Made by a program: the position numbers and the translations under genes
In this document: positions 1 to 5,674 of the stretch, in pieces
Layout: the number at the start of each line of letters is the position of its first letter
Numbering within the stretch: position 1 is the stretch's first letter
The notes under the pieces: generated by a model
Told to the model about the DNA's origin: nothing
The model's database searches: none
What the model saw: the letters and a program-made list of their open reading frames with translations, nothing else
Assembly: GCA_020047885.1 (NCBI GenBank)
Contig: JAIFNF010000319.1
Location: forward strand, 1 to 5,790
Length of the DNA: 5,790 nt
From: Gammaproteobacteria bacterium
Lineage (GTDB): Bacteria; Pseudomonadota; Gammaproteobacteria; Competibacterales; Competibacteraceae
Direction of reading: 5' to 3'

Positions 1-210
1 ACTGGGAAAATCTTTAGGCATATATCGCCACTGGCATCCGGTTTTGTTCAGATAAAAAATGGCATTGACAATCTCACGCAGATCAGTCGTTATCGGTCGG
101 CCTGTCGTGTAAGGGTCGATCTCCTCAAAAACAGGCTCCAAGAGCTGCCACTCTTCATCAATTAGATCACTTGGGTACCTTTTAAAAGGAACTTCTTTTG
201 GCCACGGCAT
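1..210 (-). CDS. IS5-family transposase, N-terminal fragment (cut by window edge)
   Basis: The 70 visible codons start at an ATG (208-210, minus strand) and run off the left edge. The translation begins [20 protein letters not shown] and continues with EWQLLEP, a GRP segment, the [12 protein letters not shown] stretch and [13 protein letters not shown]. This order (RYPSDLxDEEW, GRP, DLREIxNAIxYL, TGCQWRxxPxDFP) is the hallmark of the DUF4096-type N-terminal helix-turn-helix region of IS5-family transposases, which bind the IS ends. The catalytic DDE domain would follow outside the window. The start is supported by a strong Shine-Dalgarno, GAGGTGAT (213-220), six bases downstream of its GAGG core. 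Whether the complete gene is intact or split into two frames, as in some IS5 subgroups, cannot be seen. Confidence 0.9.
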   Translation of the reverse strand, partial: MPWPKEVPFKRYPSDLIDEEWQLLEPVFEEIDPYTTGRPITTDLREIVNAIFYLNKTGCQWRYMPKDFPS

Positions 211-276
211 AGATCACCTCGCATTAGATTTTTATGCTTAAAATAATTTTTTAGTTCACACCCTACTTTTACCCAT

Positions 277-306
277 ATTTTACAAAAAAAAGTTATTTAA
301 ATTCAA
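277..306 (-). promoter_or_regulatory. Probable transposase promoter
   Basis: On the minus strand a -35-like TTGAAT (301-306) is followed after 18 bases by a -10-like TAAAAT (277-282), about 70 bases upstream of the transposase ATG. The elements match four and five of six sigma-70 consensus positions. The site lies just inside the inferred IS end, the usual place for a transposase promoter. The assignment is by pattern only. Confidence 0.5.
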
Positions 307-403
307 TACGTTAGTTTTTAGACAGCTTCTTAGAATAGCAGTCAGCCATCTTTATCGAGTCAAGAATCAAAACCTGTCAATCTGTTGCGATTGGAGGACT
401 TCC

Positions 404-811
404 ATGCGGCATTTTATTCGTCATCCCTCCGACATTCCCATTGAGTGTCGGGTGACGCACTGCGAACCTCGTTATCAGCGCCGCATGAAGGATATCAGCA
501 TTGGCGGATTGTGCTTTCAAACACCTGAGGCTCTGGATCTCGGTTGCGCCATTCAGATCACCATTCCGGTACAGCCCCCCCCCTTCGAGGTGACCGGAAT
601 CATCGTCTGGCGTCGGCGAACCAATGACCACTATCACGTCGGCGTCAAATTTGCCGATGCGAACACTGAATTCTCCGTGCGCATGATTGAGCAGATTTGC
701 CATATCTGCCATTACCAGCGGGAAGTACTAGAAAGGGAAGGGCGCTCTTTATCGACGTCAGAAGCTGCTGCCGAATGGATCGCGAGATACGCCGGAGATT
801 TTCCATCGTAG
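404..811 (+). CDS. PilZ-domain protein (probable c-di-GMP receptor)
   Basis: A 135-residue protein predicted to be cytoplasmic, with no signal peptide or membrane segment. It has both parts of the PilZ c-di-GMP signature: RxxxR at residues 2-6 (RHFIR) and DxSxxG at 30-35 (D30, S32, G35). These sit at the usual spacing before a beta-barrel region rich in V/I that ends near the GVKFAD segment (residues 79-84). The C-terminal ~45 residues are charged and probably helical. In the family, PilZ domains bind cyclic di-GMP and pass the signal to motility, polysaccharide or secretion partners; the partner here is not apparent. The start is fixed by GGAGG (393-397) six bases upstream of the ATG. A nine-C run (575-583) encodes part of three consecutive prolines. 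The gene begins 74 bp from the inferred IS end, so its original upstream region may be disrupted. It is the only gene in its immediate group. Confidence 0.85.
   Translation: MRHFIRHPSDIPIECRVTHCEPRYQRRMKDISIGGLCFQTPEALDLGCAIQITIPVQPPPFEVTGIIVWRRRTNDHYHVGVKFADANTEFSVRMIEQICHICHYQREVLEREGRSLSTSEAAAEWIARYAGDFPS
575..583 (+). repeat. Homopolymeric C9 tract inside the PilZ gene
   Basis: Nine consecutive C residues encode three prolines in the middle of the PilZ domain. As written the frame is intact. Tracts of this length can slip during replication, and a one-base change would shift the frame and remove the second half of the domain. Confidence 0.9.
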
Positions 812-897
812 CCTGCTGTCTGGCGAATCGCGGTCCGGGCAATCAGGCTCTTATAGCAAATATTTCTGCATTTCTGCTTTAAACGCTTTTGATCGTC

Positions 898-903
898 TAC
901 AAT
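898..903 (+). promoter_or_regulatory. Possible -10 element upstream of the first repeat-module gene
   Basis: TACAAT (five of six matches to the sigma-70 -10 consensus) lies 54 bases before the ATG at 958, in the 146-bp gap after the PilZ gene. No convincing -35 hexamer sits 16-18 bases upstream. An alternative pairing is TTGATC (889-894) with CAATAT (912-917) at 17-base spacing. A promoter in this gap is likely on layout, but its exact position is uncertain. Confidence 0.25.
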
Positions 904-957
904 TAACGGGGCAATATCCTGTCAATTACACGTTTAGAACCACTTGAGGAGCCGCCC

Positions 958-1314
958 ATGCGCCAATGGCTACGCATCTTTACGATAATTTTTCTCTGTC
1001 TGTCGCCACTGGCAGGCTATACCCAATCTCCCGTCGCAACCCCATTGCCCGCTAACCCGGACGCCCAATCCACCGTTGCTGCGCCACCCCTTTCCGAAAC
1101 CGCTTACCCCTATATCATCGGCCTTGGCGCGATTGCAGGTGTTGTAGCCACCCAGGCCATCCTGTTTGGTCCGGCTGGTTTCCCGTTCTTCACCGGTACG
1201 GTAGCGTCGGGCGCCAGCATTGCCCCGGAAGTATCCGTCGGCATTAGCCGCATGTACGCCGTGTCGAGTGCGGTGGTTGGCGGTTGGCTTGGCAACTGGA
1301 TTTATGACCATTGA
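958..1314 (+). CDS. Exported hydrophobic Gly/Ala-rich protein, one copy of a repeated module (unknown function)
   Basis: This 118-residue protein is not recognised as a known family. Residues 1-22 look like a Sec signal peptide: R2/R6, a hydrophobic core IFTIIFLCLSPLAG, then polar residues. A Pro/Ala-rich linker (23-48) follows. The rest (50-117) is a module with two hydrophobic, small-residue-rich segments: 52-70, containing GLGAIAG, and 97-116, containing SR at 97-98 and GGW at 108-110. They are joined by a loop with a P76xxxG80 motif. The same module occurs twice in the next gene. It is probably an envelope protein whose segments form a membrane hairpin; that is inference. C14 is not in a lipobox context, since the residue before it is L. 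The start is supported by GAGGAG (946-951) six bases before the ATG. The next gene starts 33 bp after the stop, so the two are probably co-transcribed. Confidence 0.8.
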   Translation: MRQWLRIFTIIFLCLSPLAGYTQSPVATPLPANPDAQSTVAAPPLSETAYPYIIGLGAIAGVVATQAILFGPAGFPFFTGTVASGASIAPEVSVGISRMYAVSSAVVGGWLGNWIYDH

Positions 1315-1325
1315 GTTTTCCAACG

Positions 1326-1337
1326 CGGAAATTTCCG
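1326..1337. repeat. 12-bp perfect palindrome between the two paralogous genes
   Basis: CGGAAATTTCCG is a perfect palindrome in the 33-bp gap between the two module-family genes, and its last base begins the Shine-Dalgarno GAGGA (1337-1341) of the downstream gene. It could be an operator for a dimeric regulator or a weak RNA fold near the ribosome binding site. Neither is shown, and chance occurrence is possible. Confidence 0.35.
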
Positions 1338-1347
1338 AGGATATGTC

Positions 1348-1932
1348 ATGCGTAAATTGATTACCGCCGCGCTCGCCACAGTGTTGATGACGGTCTCGTA
1401 CCTGTCGCCCTCCACCAGTCAGGCCGCGCCTCTCCAGGAACCGGCATCCTCCGACTATCGCCTGCTGGCCATCGGTGCCGGCGCGATTGTCGGCGTAGTG
1501 ACCTTCAACATGCTGACCTACCCGCTGGGTTCAGTGCCCTTCGTCGCCGGTCCCCTGGCCGGAACCCCGATAGACATCGCCCTGGGTAGTCGTCTGCTGG
1601 CTACTGTAACAGCCGGTACTGGCGCTCTACTGGCGCATTACGCCTGGATCGCTAAGACCGCTAAGACCGCGAACCTGGAACCTGCCCCAACCCAGGAAAC
1701 CGGAAGTTCCGACGCGCTTTATCCCCTCGTGCTGACCGCCGGGGCGTTGGCCGGGGTGGCCGCAGTTAATGTGCTGACCTACGGAGTTGGCTCCCTGCCA
1801 CTGGTAATTGGCGCTGAGACCGCTGCGCCGATCATTACTCCCGCCGCTGCCGCCGCCAGTCGCATCTTCGTCATCACCTCCGGGGTGATCGGCGCCTGGA
1901 TGGCTGACAGCCTCTATACCCGCTCTCAGTAG
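1348..1932 (+). CDS. Exported hydrophobic protein with two tandem copies of the same module (unknown function)
   Basis: A 194-residue protein with a clear Sec signal peptide: K3, a hydrophobic core, and a probable cut after A26 in SQA-AP. Two copies of the module seen in the upstream gene follow, at residues 37-101 and 124-190. Each has a first hydrophobic segment rich in G and A, then NxLTYxxGSxPxxxG (54-68 and 141-155), then a second hydrophobic segment starting at SR (81-82 and 171-172). A polar linker (102-123) separates the copies and contains a tandem 9-bp duplication. The second copy matches the upstream protein's module especially well in its last part (SR, then G at R+10, W at R+12, Y at R+18). 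Four membrane-spanning or membrane-inserted segments are likely in the mature protein. GAGGA (1337-1341) precedes the ATG by six bases. The stop lies 17 bp from the end of the convergent mlaA-like gene. No function can be assigned. Confidence 0.8.
   Translation: MRKLITAALATVLMTVSYLSPSTSQAAPLQEPASSDYRLLAIGAGAIVGVVTFNMLTYPLGSVPFVAGPLAGTPIDIALGSRLLATVTAGTGALLAHYAWIAKTAKTANLEPAPTQETGSSDALYPLVLTAGALAGVAAVNVLTYGVGSLPLVIGAETAAPIITPAAAAASRIFVITSGVIGAWMADSLYTRSQ
1651..1668 (+). repeat. Tandem 9-bp duplication in the inter-module linker
   Basis: GCTAAGACC occurs twice in direct succession (1651-1659, 1660-1668) and encodes AKTAKT in the linker between the two hydrophobic modules. It keeps the frame and looks like a recent slippage duplication. 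Confidence 0.85.
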
Positions 1933-1949
1933 AAAGTGTCTGTTTTGCG

Positions 1950-2672
1950 TTATCCGGCGCCGGGATGAGGGTGGCAATGGGCGTCGCGATAACGCATAAA
2001 CTCTTCCCGTTGCGCCTGGTAGGGATCAGCAACATGTTCGCCAGGCACCGCCCGGGCATAGCGCAGACTGGCCGCCGAGGCGCTGAGATCCACGACCAGA
2101 TCGGCAGTCGCCAGGGTAGCGGACACATAGGAAAGCACATACCACTCCACGGCAAAAAAGCCGGTGACCATCGCCGCCGCATAAGCATTGGCCGGCCCGA
2201 TCGCAGGCAGGACGATAAACTCCCCCGGATTCCAGCCTGCTACGCACAGCGATTCGATAAATTCCACTTCGCGGCGCTGATACCCCAACCAGTCTGCTGC
2301 ATCCCAGATGCCGACAATGCCCAGTGTGGTATTGATCAGGAAGCGTTGCCCGGATATTTTGGCACCCTCAGGATCCCCGGCGAACAGGTTAGTGACAATG
2401 AATTCCGGTTCCACCAGATTGTTGTACATGTTGGAGCCGGCTTGCTGAATCGGCTGGGGCAGATTTTCGCCCAGCCAGTAAGCCACTGGATCGACAATAT
2501 CCCGCACCAGCCAGGCGTTAAACGCAAACACCTGGCGGTTAAAGTTTTCATAAGGGTCATGCGCAGCGACCGCCTCGGACGGTGGCGCTGGGGGGACCGG
2601 TTGTCCGGTTTCCGCAATCACCCCACTGTGCACTCCCCATAAACCAATAATCAATAAGACGACTCGTAACAT
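1950..2672 (-). CDS. mlaA: MlaA/VacJ-family protein lacking the lipoprotein cysteine
   Basis: A 240-residue protein, close to the ~250 residues of E. coli MlaA. MlaA is the outer-membrane component of the Mla system, which removes misplaced phospholipids from the outer leaflet and passes them to periplasmic MlaC. The family signature is clear: DPYENFNR (39-46) with VFAFN following, P62, NNLVEPEFIVTNL (84-96), RFLINTTLGIVG (110-121) and LPAIGP (155-160). Later parts are divergent: the usual DFGQTLGxWG region reads EFIESLCVAGW (137-147). MlaA is normally a lipoprotein, but residues 1-60 contain no cysteine, so lipid anchoring is not expected. The N-terminus looks like a type I signal peptide, probably cut near A20. 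AGGA lies eight bases before the ATG on the minus strand. No other mla genes are nearby. It is convergent with the module-family pair and divergent from treZ, so it is probably transcribed alone. Confidence 0.85.
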   Translation of the reverse strand: MLRVVLLIIGLWGVHSGVIAETGQPVPPAPPSEAVAAHDPYENFNRQVFAFNAWLVRDIVDPVAYWLGENLPQPIQQAGSNMYNNLVEPEFIVTNLFAGDPEGAKISGQRFLINTTLGIVGIWDAADWLGYQRREVEFIESLCVAGWNPGEFIVLPAIGPANAYAAAMVTGFFAVEWYVLSYVSATLATADLVVDLSASAASLRYARAVPGEHVADPYQAQREEFMRYRDAHCHPHPGAG

Positions 2673-2749
2673 GTGTTATTCCTACCTGTAATCAGCTAAC
2701 GATACCAAAACGCGGATGCTGGATGAGATGAGCAGTCTACCTAAAATAA

Positions 2750-2765
2750 TCGCGATATAGCGCGA
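2750..2765 (+). repeat. Short inverted repeat overlapping the treZ ribosome binding site
   Basis: TCGCG (2750-2754) and CGCGA (2761-2765) are perfectly complementary around the six-base loop ATATAG. The right arm shares its last two bases with the treZ Shine-Dalgarno GAGGAG (2764-2769). It could be an operator or a small mRNA hairpin. The stem is only five pairs. Confidence 0.3.
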
Positions 2766-2780
2766 GGAGATCCCCATTCC

Positions 2781-4631
2781 ATGAGTACTTTGCAACTCGG
2801 TGCCCATGATCTCGGCGACCATCAATGCGCCTTCACCTTGTGGGCACCGTTACTGAAACAGGCGGACGTACATCTGGTCGCCCCCGCAGACCGGCTGATT
2901 CCCATGACCCGTGACGAGCGCGGCTACTGGCGGGCGACCGTTACGGACATGGAGCCTGGCGCACTGTACTTCTATCAGTGGGATGGCGAAACTGACCGTC
3001 CCGATCCCGCCTCTCATCACCAACCGCAAGGCGTCCATGGCCCTTCACAAGTGGTCAATCACGCCTTCAACTGGACTGATACCGATTGGCAACCACCACC
3101 GCTGCAACAGTGGGTCCTGTACGAACTGCATGTCGGAACCTTCACCCCGGGAGGCACCTTCGACGCGATCATTCCCCGCCTGCCGGAACTGCTCGAACTC
3201 GGGGTGAACGCCCTGGAACTCCTGCCGGTCGCCCAATTCCCCGGCGACCGTAACTGGGGTTACGACGGCGTGTACCCCTACGCCGCGCAAGCCTCTTATG
3301 GCGGGATCGAAGGTCTGAAGCGATTGGTCGATGCCTGCCATCGCGAAGGGTTGGCGGTCATTATGGATGTGGTGTACAACCATCTCGGCCCCGAAGGCAA
3401 CTATCTCTGGGGACTGGGCACCTATTTCACCAACCACTACCGCACCCCGTGGGGCGATGCGGTCAACTACGACGGCCCGCACAGTCCCGGCGTCCGCGAA
3501 TACATGGCCGGGAATGTCCGCTACTGGTTTGAAACCGGCCACTGCGATGCGCTGCGCCTGGACGCCGTTCACGCCATTTACGACTTCGGCGCCCGGAACA
3601 TTCTCGCGGAACTGGCCGAAGTCGCGGCGGATTGCGGGCGGCGTCTGGGTCGCTCTTTCCAGCTTATCGCCGAAAGTGATCTCAACGATCCCCGACTGAT
3701 TCGTTCCCCAGCGGTTGGCGGCTATGGGCTGGATGCTCAGTGGAGCGATGATTTCCACCATGCTCTGCATACGGTCTTGACCGGCGAGCGGCACGGCTAT
3801 TACGAAGATTTCGGCAATCTGGAGCAACTGGCGCAAGCCTATCGTCGTCCCTTCATCTACGCCTGGGATTATTCCCCGCACCGTCAACGCTTCCACGGTG
3901 ATGACCCCGGTGATTGCCCTGCCTGGCGCTTCGTCGTGTGCAGTCAGAATCATGACCAAGTCGGCAACCGGGCGCTCGGCGAACGGCTTTCCGGTCTATT
4001 GCCGTTTCCCGCCCTGAAACTGGCAGCGGCGGCAGTATTGCTGTCACCCTACCTGCCACTGCTGTTCATGGGCGAGGAATACGGCGAGCCTCGCCCATTC
4101 CAGTATTTCATCAGCCACGGCGATCCGGCCTTGATCGACAATGTGCGCGAGGGCCGGAAACAGGAGTTCGCGGCGTTCCATCGGACTGGCGAAGCGCCCG
4201 ATCCACAGTCCGAGACGACGTTCACCGATTCCAAGTTGCAATGGGAACTCGGTCACACCGGCAAGTCGGGTCAATTACGCGCTTTCTACCGGGAACTGTT
4301 GCGCCTGCGGCGGGAACTGCCCGCGCTGGCGCATCTTGATAATGCCAGTCTGACCGCAACGGTCATCGCGCCAGGCGTGCTGGAATTGCGGCGCTGGTGC
4401 AATGAAAGCCGGGTAGCGGTCTGGATGAATTTTTCTGCCAAACCGACTACTGTGACCGTTCAACCGGGTTCCGGGGCGTGGCGCAAGGTGCTGGATACCG
4501 CTGATTCGCGGTGGGGCGGCGAGGGTTCGGCCTTGCCCGCATCATGGGCGGATGGGAATTTGCCAAAGGCGCTGACGTTATCAGCTTACGCGGTAGTGGT
4601 GTATGATGGGTCTGTTGTTCGATCCTGTTAA
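2781..4631 (+). CDS. treZ: Malto-oligosyltrehalose trehalohydrolase (GH13, EC 3.2.1.141)
   Basis: A 616-residue cytoplasmic enzyme that hydrolyses maltooligosyl-trehalose to release trehalose, the second step of the TreY-TreZ route from glycogen or maltodextrins. Residues ~1-95 form a CBM48-like N-terminal domain (FTLWAP at 18-23). The GH13 barrel follows with LYELHVGTFTPGGTFDA (113-129), which is characteristic of TreZ, and the four conserved regions: DVVYNHLGPEGNY (196-208), DALRLDAVHAI with nucleophile D261, IAESDLNDPR with acid/base E298, and QNHDQVGNR with D392. A C-terminal beta domain ends the protein. Catalytic residues are assigned by motif. The length is typical for the family and all motifs are intact, so it should be active. 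The start follows GAGGAG (2764-2769) after 11 bases. No treY, treX or treS is visible here. Its 3' end overlaps the next gene by 29 bp, suggesting joint translation. Confidence 0.95.
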   Translation: MSTLQLGAHDLGDHQCAFTLWAPLLKQADVHLVAPADRLIPMTRDERGYWRATVTDMEPGALYFYQWDGETDRPDPASHHQPQGVHGPSQVVNHAFNWTDTDWQPPPLQQWVLYELHVGTFTPGGTFDAIIPRLPELLELGVNALELLPVAQFPGDRNWGYDGVYPYAAQASYGGIEGLKRLVDACHREGLAVIMDVVYNHLGPEGNYLWGLGTYFTNHYRTPWGDAVNYDGPHSPGVREYMAGNVRYWFETGHCDALRLDAVHAIYDFGARNILAELAEVAADCGRRLGRSFQLIAESDLNDPRLIRSPAVGGYGLDAQWSDDFHHALHTVLTGERHGYYEDFGNLEQLAQAYRRPFIYAWDYSPHRQRFHGDDPGDCPAWRFVVCSQNHDQVGNRALGERLSGLLPFPALKLAAAAVLLSPYLPLLFMGEEYGEPRPFQYFISHGDPALIDNVREGRKQEFAAFHRTGEAPDPQSETTFTDSKLQWELGHTGKSGQLRAFYRELLRLRRELPALAHLDNASLTATVIAPGVLELRRWCNESRVAVWMNFSAKPTTVTVQPGSGAWRKVLDTADSRWGGEGSALPASWADGNLPKALTLSAYAVVVYDGSVVRSC

Positions 4632-5643
4632 GGAAATCGAGGTACAGAACACCCTCCTGCCCTTGCTGGCCGATCATCCGCTGCAGGCCGCACCCTATCG
4701 GTGTAGCGCACTGCCAGACTGGCCAGAAGGGACGACCGTATTAACCTATCTCAATGATGGCCAGTTTGCCGAATTTGTACCAGAAGCCGTAGCCCGGCAA
4801 TGGTCTATCGGGTTGCTGCCGCATCCGGGTTTGATCCAGGCCCGCCGTAGTTTTGGCGTGACTCGAAAGCTGGAACAGGCGCTGGAGGATGCACTGAAGA
4901 GCCAGGAGCAGTGCGTCGATCTGCTGTACTGTAACCAGCGACCCGTTTTCAACGCGGTGGTCATTGGCAAAGCGTTCTCACTGAGCAACACCAATGGTCA
5001 GACCCCCGGTTTTCGTACCCGATTCCAGTATTTTCTGGGTATTCTGCAATCAGGGTTCAGCGCCCTGAAACTCGATCCCTACACGCTGACCACCAGTAAG
5101 GACAAGAGCCTGGCGACTGCGGCTCTTGGGATTGTGATGGTCAAAGAAAGTGGCGCTTCGCTGTTATTCCGGAAAGTCGTGGATGATGCTGGCAGTAACG
5201 ACGGGATGCTCCATGCGCTGATCCTGGCTCCACGCAGCCGCATGGAAATATTGCGTTTCCTGTTGGCGACTTTATTCCTAGGCAGTCAGCGTAAAAAACT
5301 GCCGCCCTTCATGGGACACATCAAGACCACCGCGCTGAAGATCGCCAGTCCTCCACCGCTGGATTATTGGTGTGATGGCGTCTGGATCAGTGCCCGCCAA
5401 CTGGAGCTGACCATCGCGCCCAAAGCCTTGCGTCTGCTGCCGGGTCGGCATCTGAACGTGCGGGAGGAAGCGCCGCAGACCAAGGAAATTTACAAGGCGC
5501 AAAGCCTGCCCGTCGGCGAATCCCGGATGGCGCTGACCGGTCAACGTCTGCCCTGGTTGCACCGAGCCAGCACTGAGGACTTCAAAGAGCTTTATCTAGC
5601 GTTGCGTGACAATGCCCGCCCCTCCTCCACCTATTTAACGTGA
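4603..5643 (+). CDS. Divergent diacylglycerol-kinase-fold protein, apparently truncated before a DUF389 membrane domain
   Basis: A 346-residue protein related to the DAGK/YegS lipid-kinase fold. Recognisable landmarks are IGLLPHP (69-75) followed by ARRSFGV (80-86), VDLLYCNQRPVFNAVVIG (105-122), TAALGIVMV (172-180), SNDGMLHALILAPRS (198-212), the DG pair at 258-259, and PKALRLLPG (273-281). The nucleotide-binding motifs are degenerate: where GGDGT is expected it reads LNDGQ (50-54), and where GTGND is expected it reads HPGLI (74-78). Kinase activity is therefore doubtful. The tail after ~285 ends in LPWLHRASTEDFKELY, then LRDNARPSSTYL. From memory of the family, this resembles the lead-in to a DUF389 (TIGR00341-type) multi-span membrane domain, but a stop follows within two codons, where AT-rich IS-like DNA begins. 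I infer the gene was cut by insertion. Two ATGs (4603, 4606) are possible starts and the Shine-Dalgarno is weak, consistent with coupling to treZ. Confidence 0.65.
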   Translation: MMGLLFDPVKEIEVQNTLLPLLADHPLQAAPYRCSALPDWPEGTTVLTYLNDGQFAEFVPEAVARQWSIGLLPHPGLIQARRSFGVTRKLEQALEDALKSQEQCVDLLYCNQRPVFNAVVIGKAFSLSNTNGQTPGFRTRFQYFLGILQSGFSALKLDPYTLTTSKDKSLATAALGIVMVKESGASLLFRKVVDDAGSNDGMLHALILAPRSRMEILRFLLATLFLGSQRKKLPPFMGHIKTTALKIASPPPLDYWCDGVWISARQLELTIAPKALRLLPGRHLNVREEAPQTKEIYKAQSLPVGESRMALTGQRLPWLHRASTEDFKELYLALRDNARPSSTYLT

Positions 5644-5666
5644 GTTATTTATTAAAAATCAATAAC
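5644..5666. repeat. AT-rich inverted repeat at the gene/IS junction
   Basis: GTTATTTATT (5644-5653) and AATCAATAAC (5657-5666) pair at nine of ten positions around a three-base loop. It begins directly after the stop of the truncated gene and precedes the end of the minus-strand transposase frame. It may be part of the IS end or a weak terminator; a T5 run (5671-5675) follows on the plus strand. Confidence 0.6.
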
Positions 5667-5674
5667 ATGATTTT

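Larger units (their letters stand above)
1..329 (-). mobile_element. Partial IS5-family insertion sequence, 5' end
   Basis: This is the promoter-proximal end of an insertion sequence that continues beyond the left edge of the window. It is AT-rich, unlike the GC-rich genes to its right, and carries the start of an IS5-type transposase reading leftward. The outer end is placed at 329 by inference: read inward on the minus strand, the sequence starts GAAGCTGTCTAAAAAC, which resembles an IS terminal inverted repeat. It is flanked on the outside by TTA (330-332), which fits the TNA target sites used by some IS5 subgroups. The matching right-end repeat lies outside the window, so the exact boundary is unproven. 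The IS5-family assignment is firmer than the boundary. Confidence 0.75.

Noticed and set aside
810..849. AGCCTG (810-815) and CAGGCT (844-849) as a terminator after the PilZ gene
   Set aside because: The stem is only six pairs with a 28-base loop and no T-run follows.
697..882. A small plus-strand frame overlapping the end of the PilZ gene
   Set aside because: It lies mostly in a shifted frame of the PilZ gene, has no good ribosome binding site and no recognisable features.
1954..1963. The palindrome CCGGCGCCGG at the convergent gene ends as a bidirectional terminator
   Set aside because: It lies inside the mlaA-like coding end, leaves no room for a loop and has no flanking T-tract; GC-rich coding sequence makes such palindromes common.
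1965..2642. A 225-codon plus-strand open frame opposite the mlaA-like gene
   Set aside because: The minus strand encodes clear MlaA motifs over the same span, while the plus-strand translation is basic, Arg/His-rich and without recognisable features.
2673..2780. Specific -35/-10 promoters for mlaA and treZ in the 108-bp divergent gap
   Set aside because: TAAAAT (2742-2747) could be a -10 for treZ, but no acceptable -35 lies at the right distance, and no good pair was found on the minus strand. Promoters must exist nearby but cannot be placed.
3045..3959. A 304-codon open frame on the minus strand inside treZ
   Set aside because: It is wholly antisense to a gene with intact GH13 motifs and its translation shows no recognisable domain. 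Long antisense frames are common opposite GC-rich genes.
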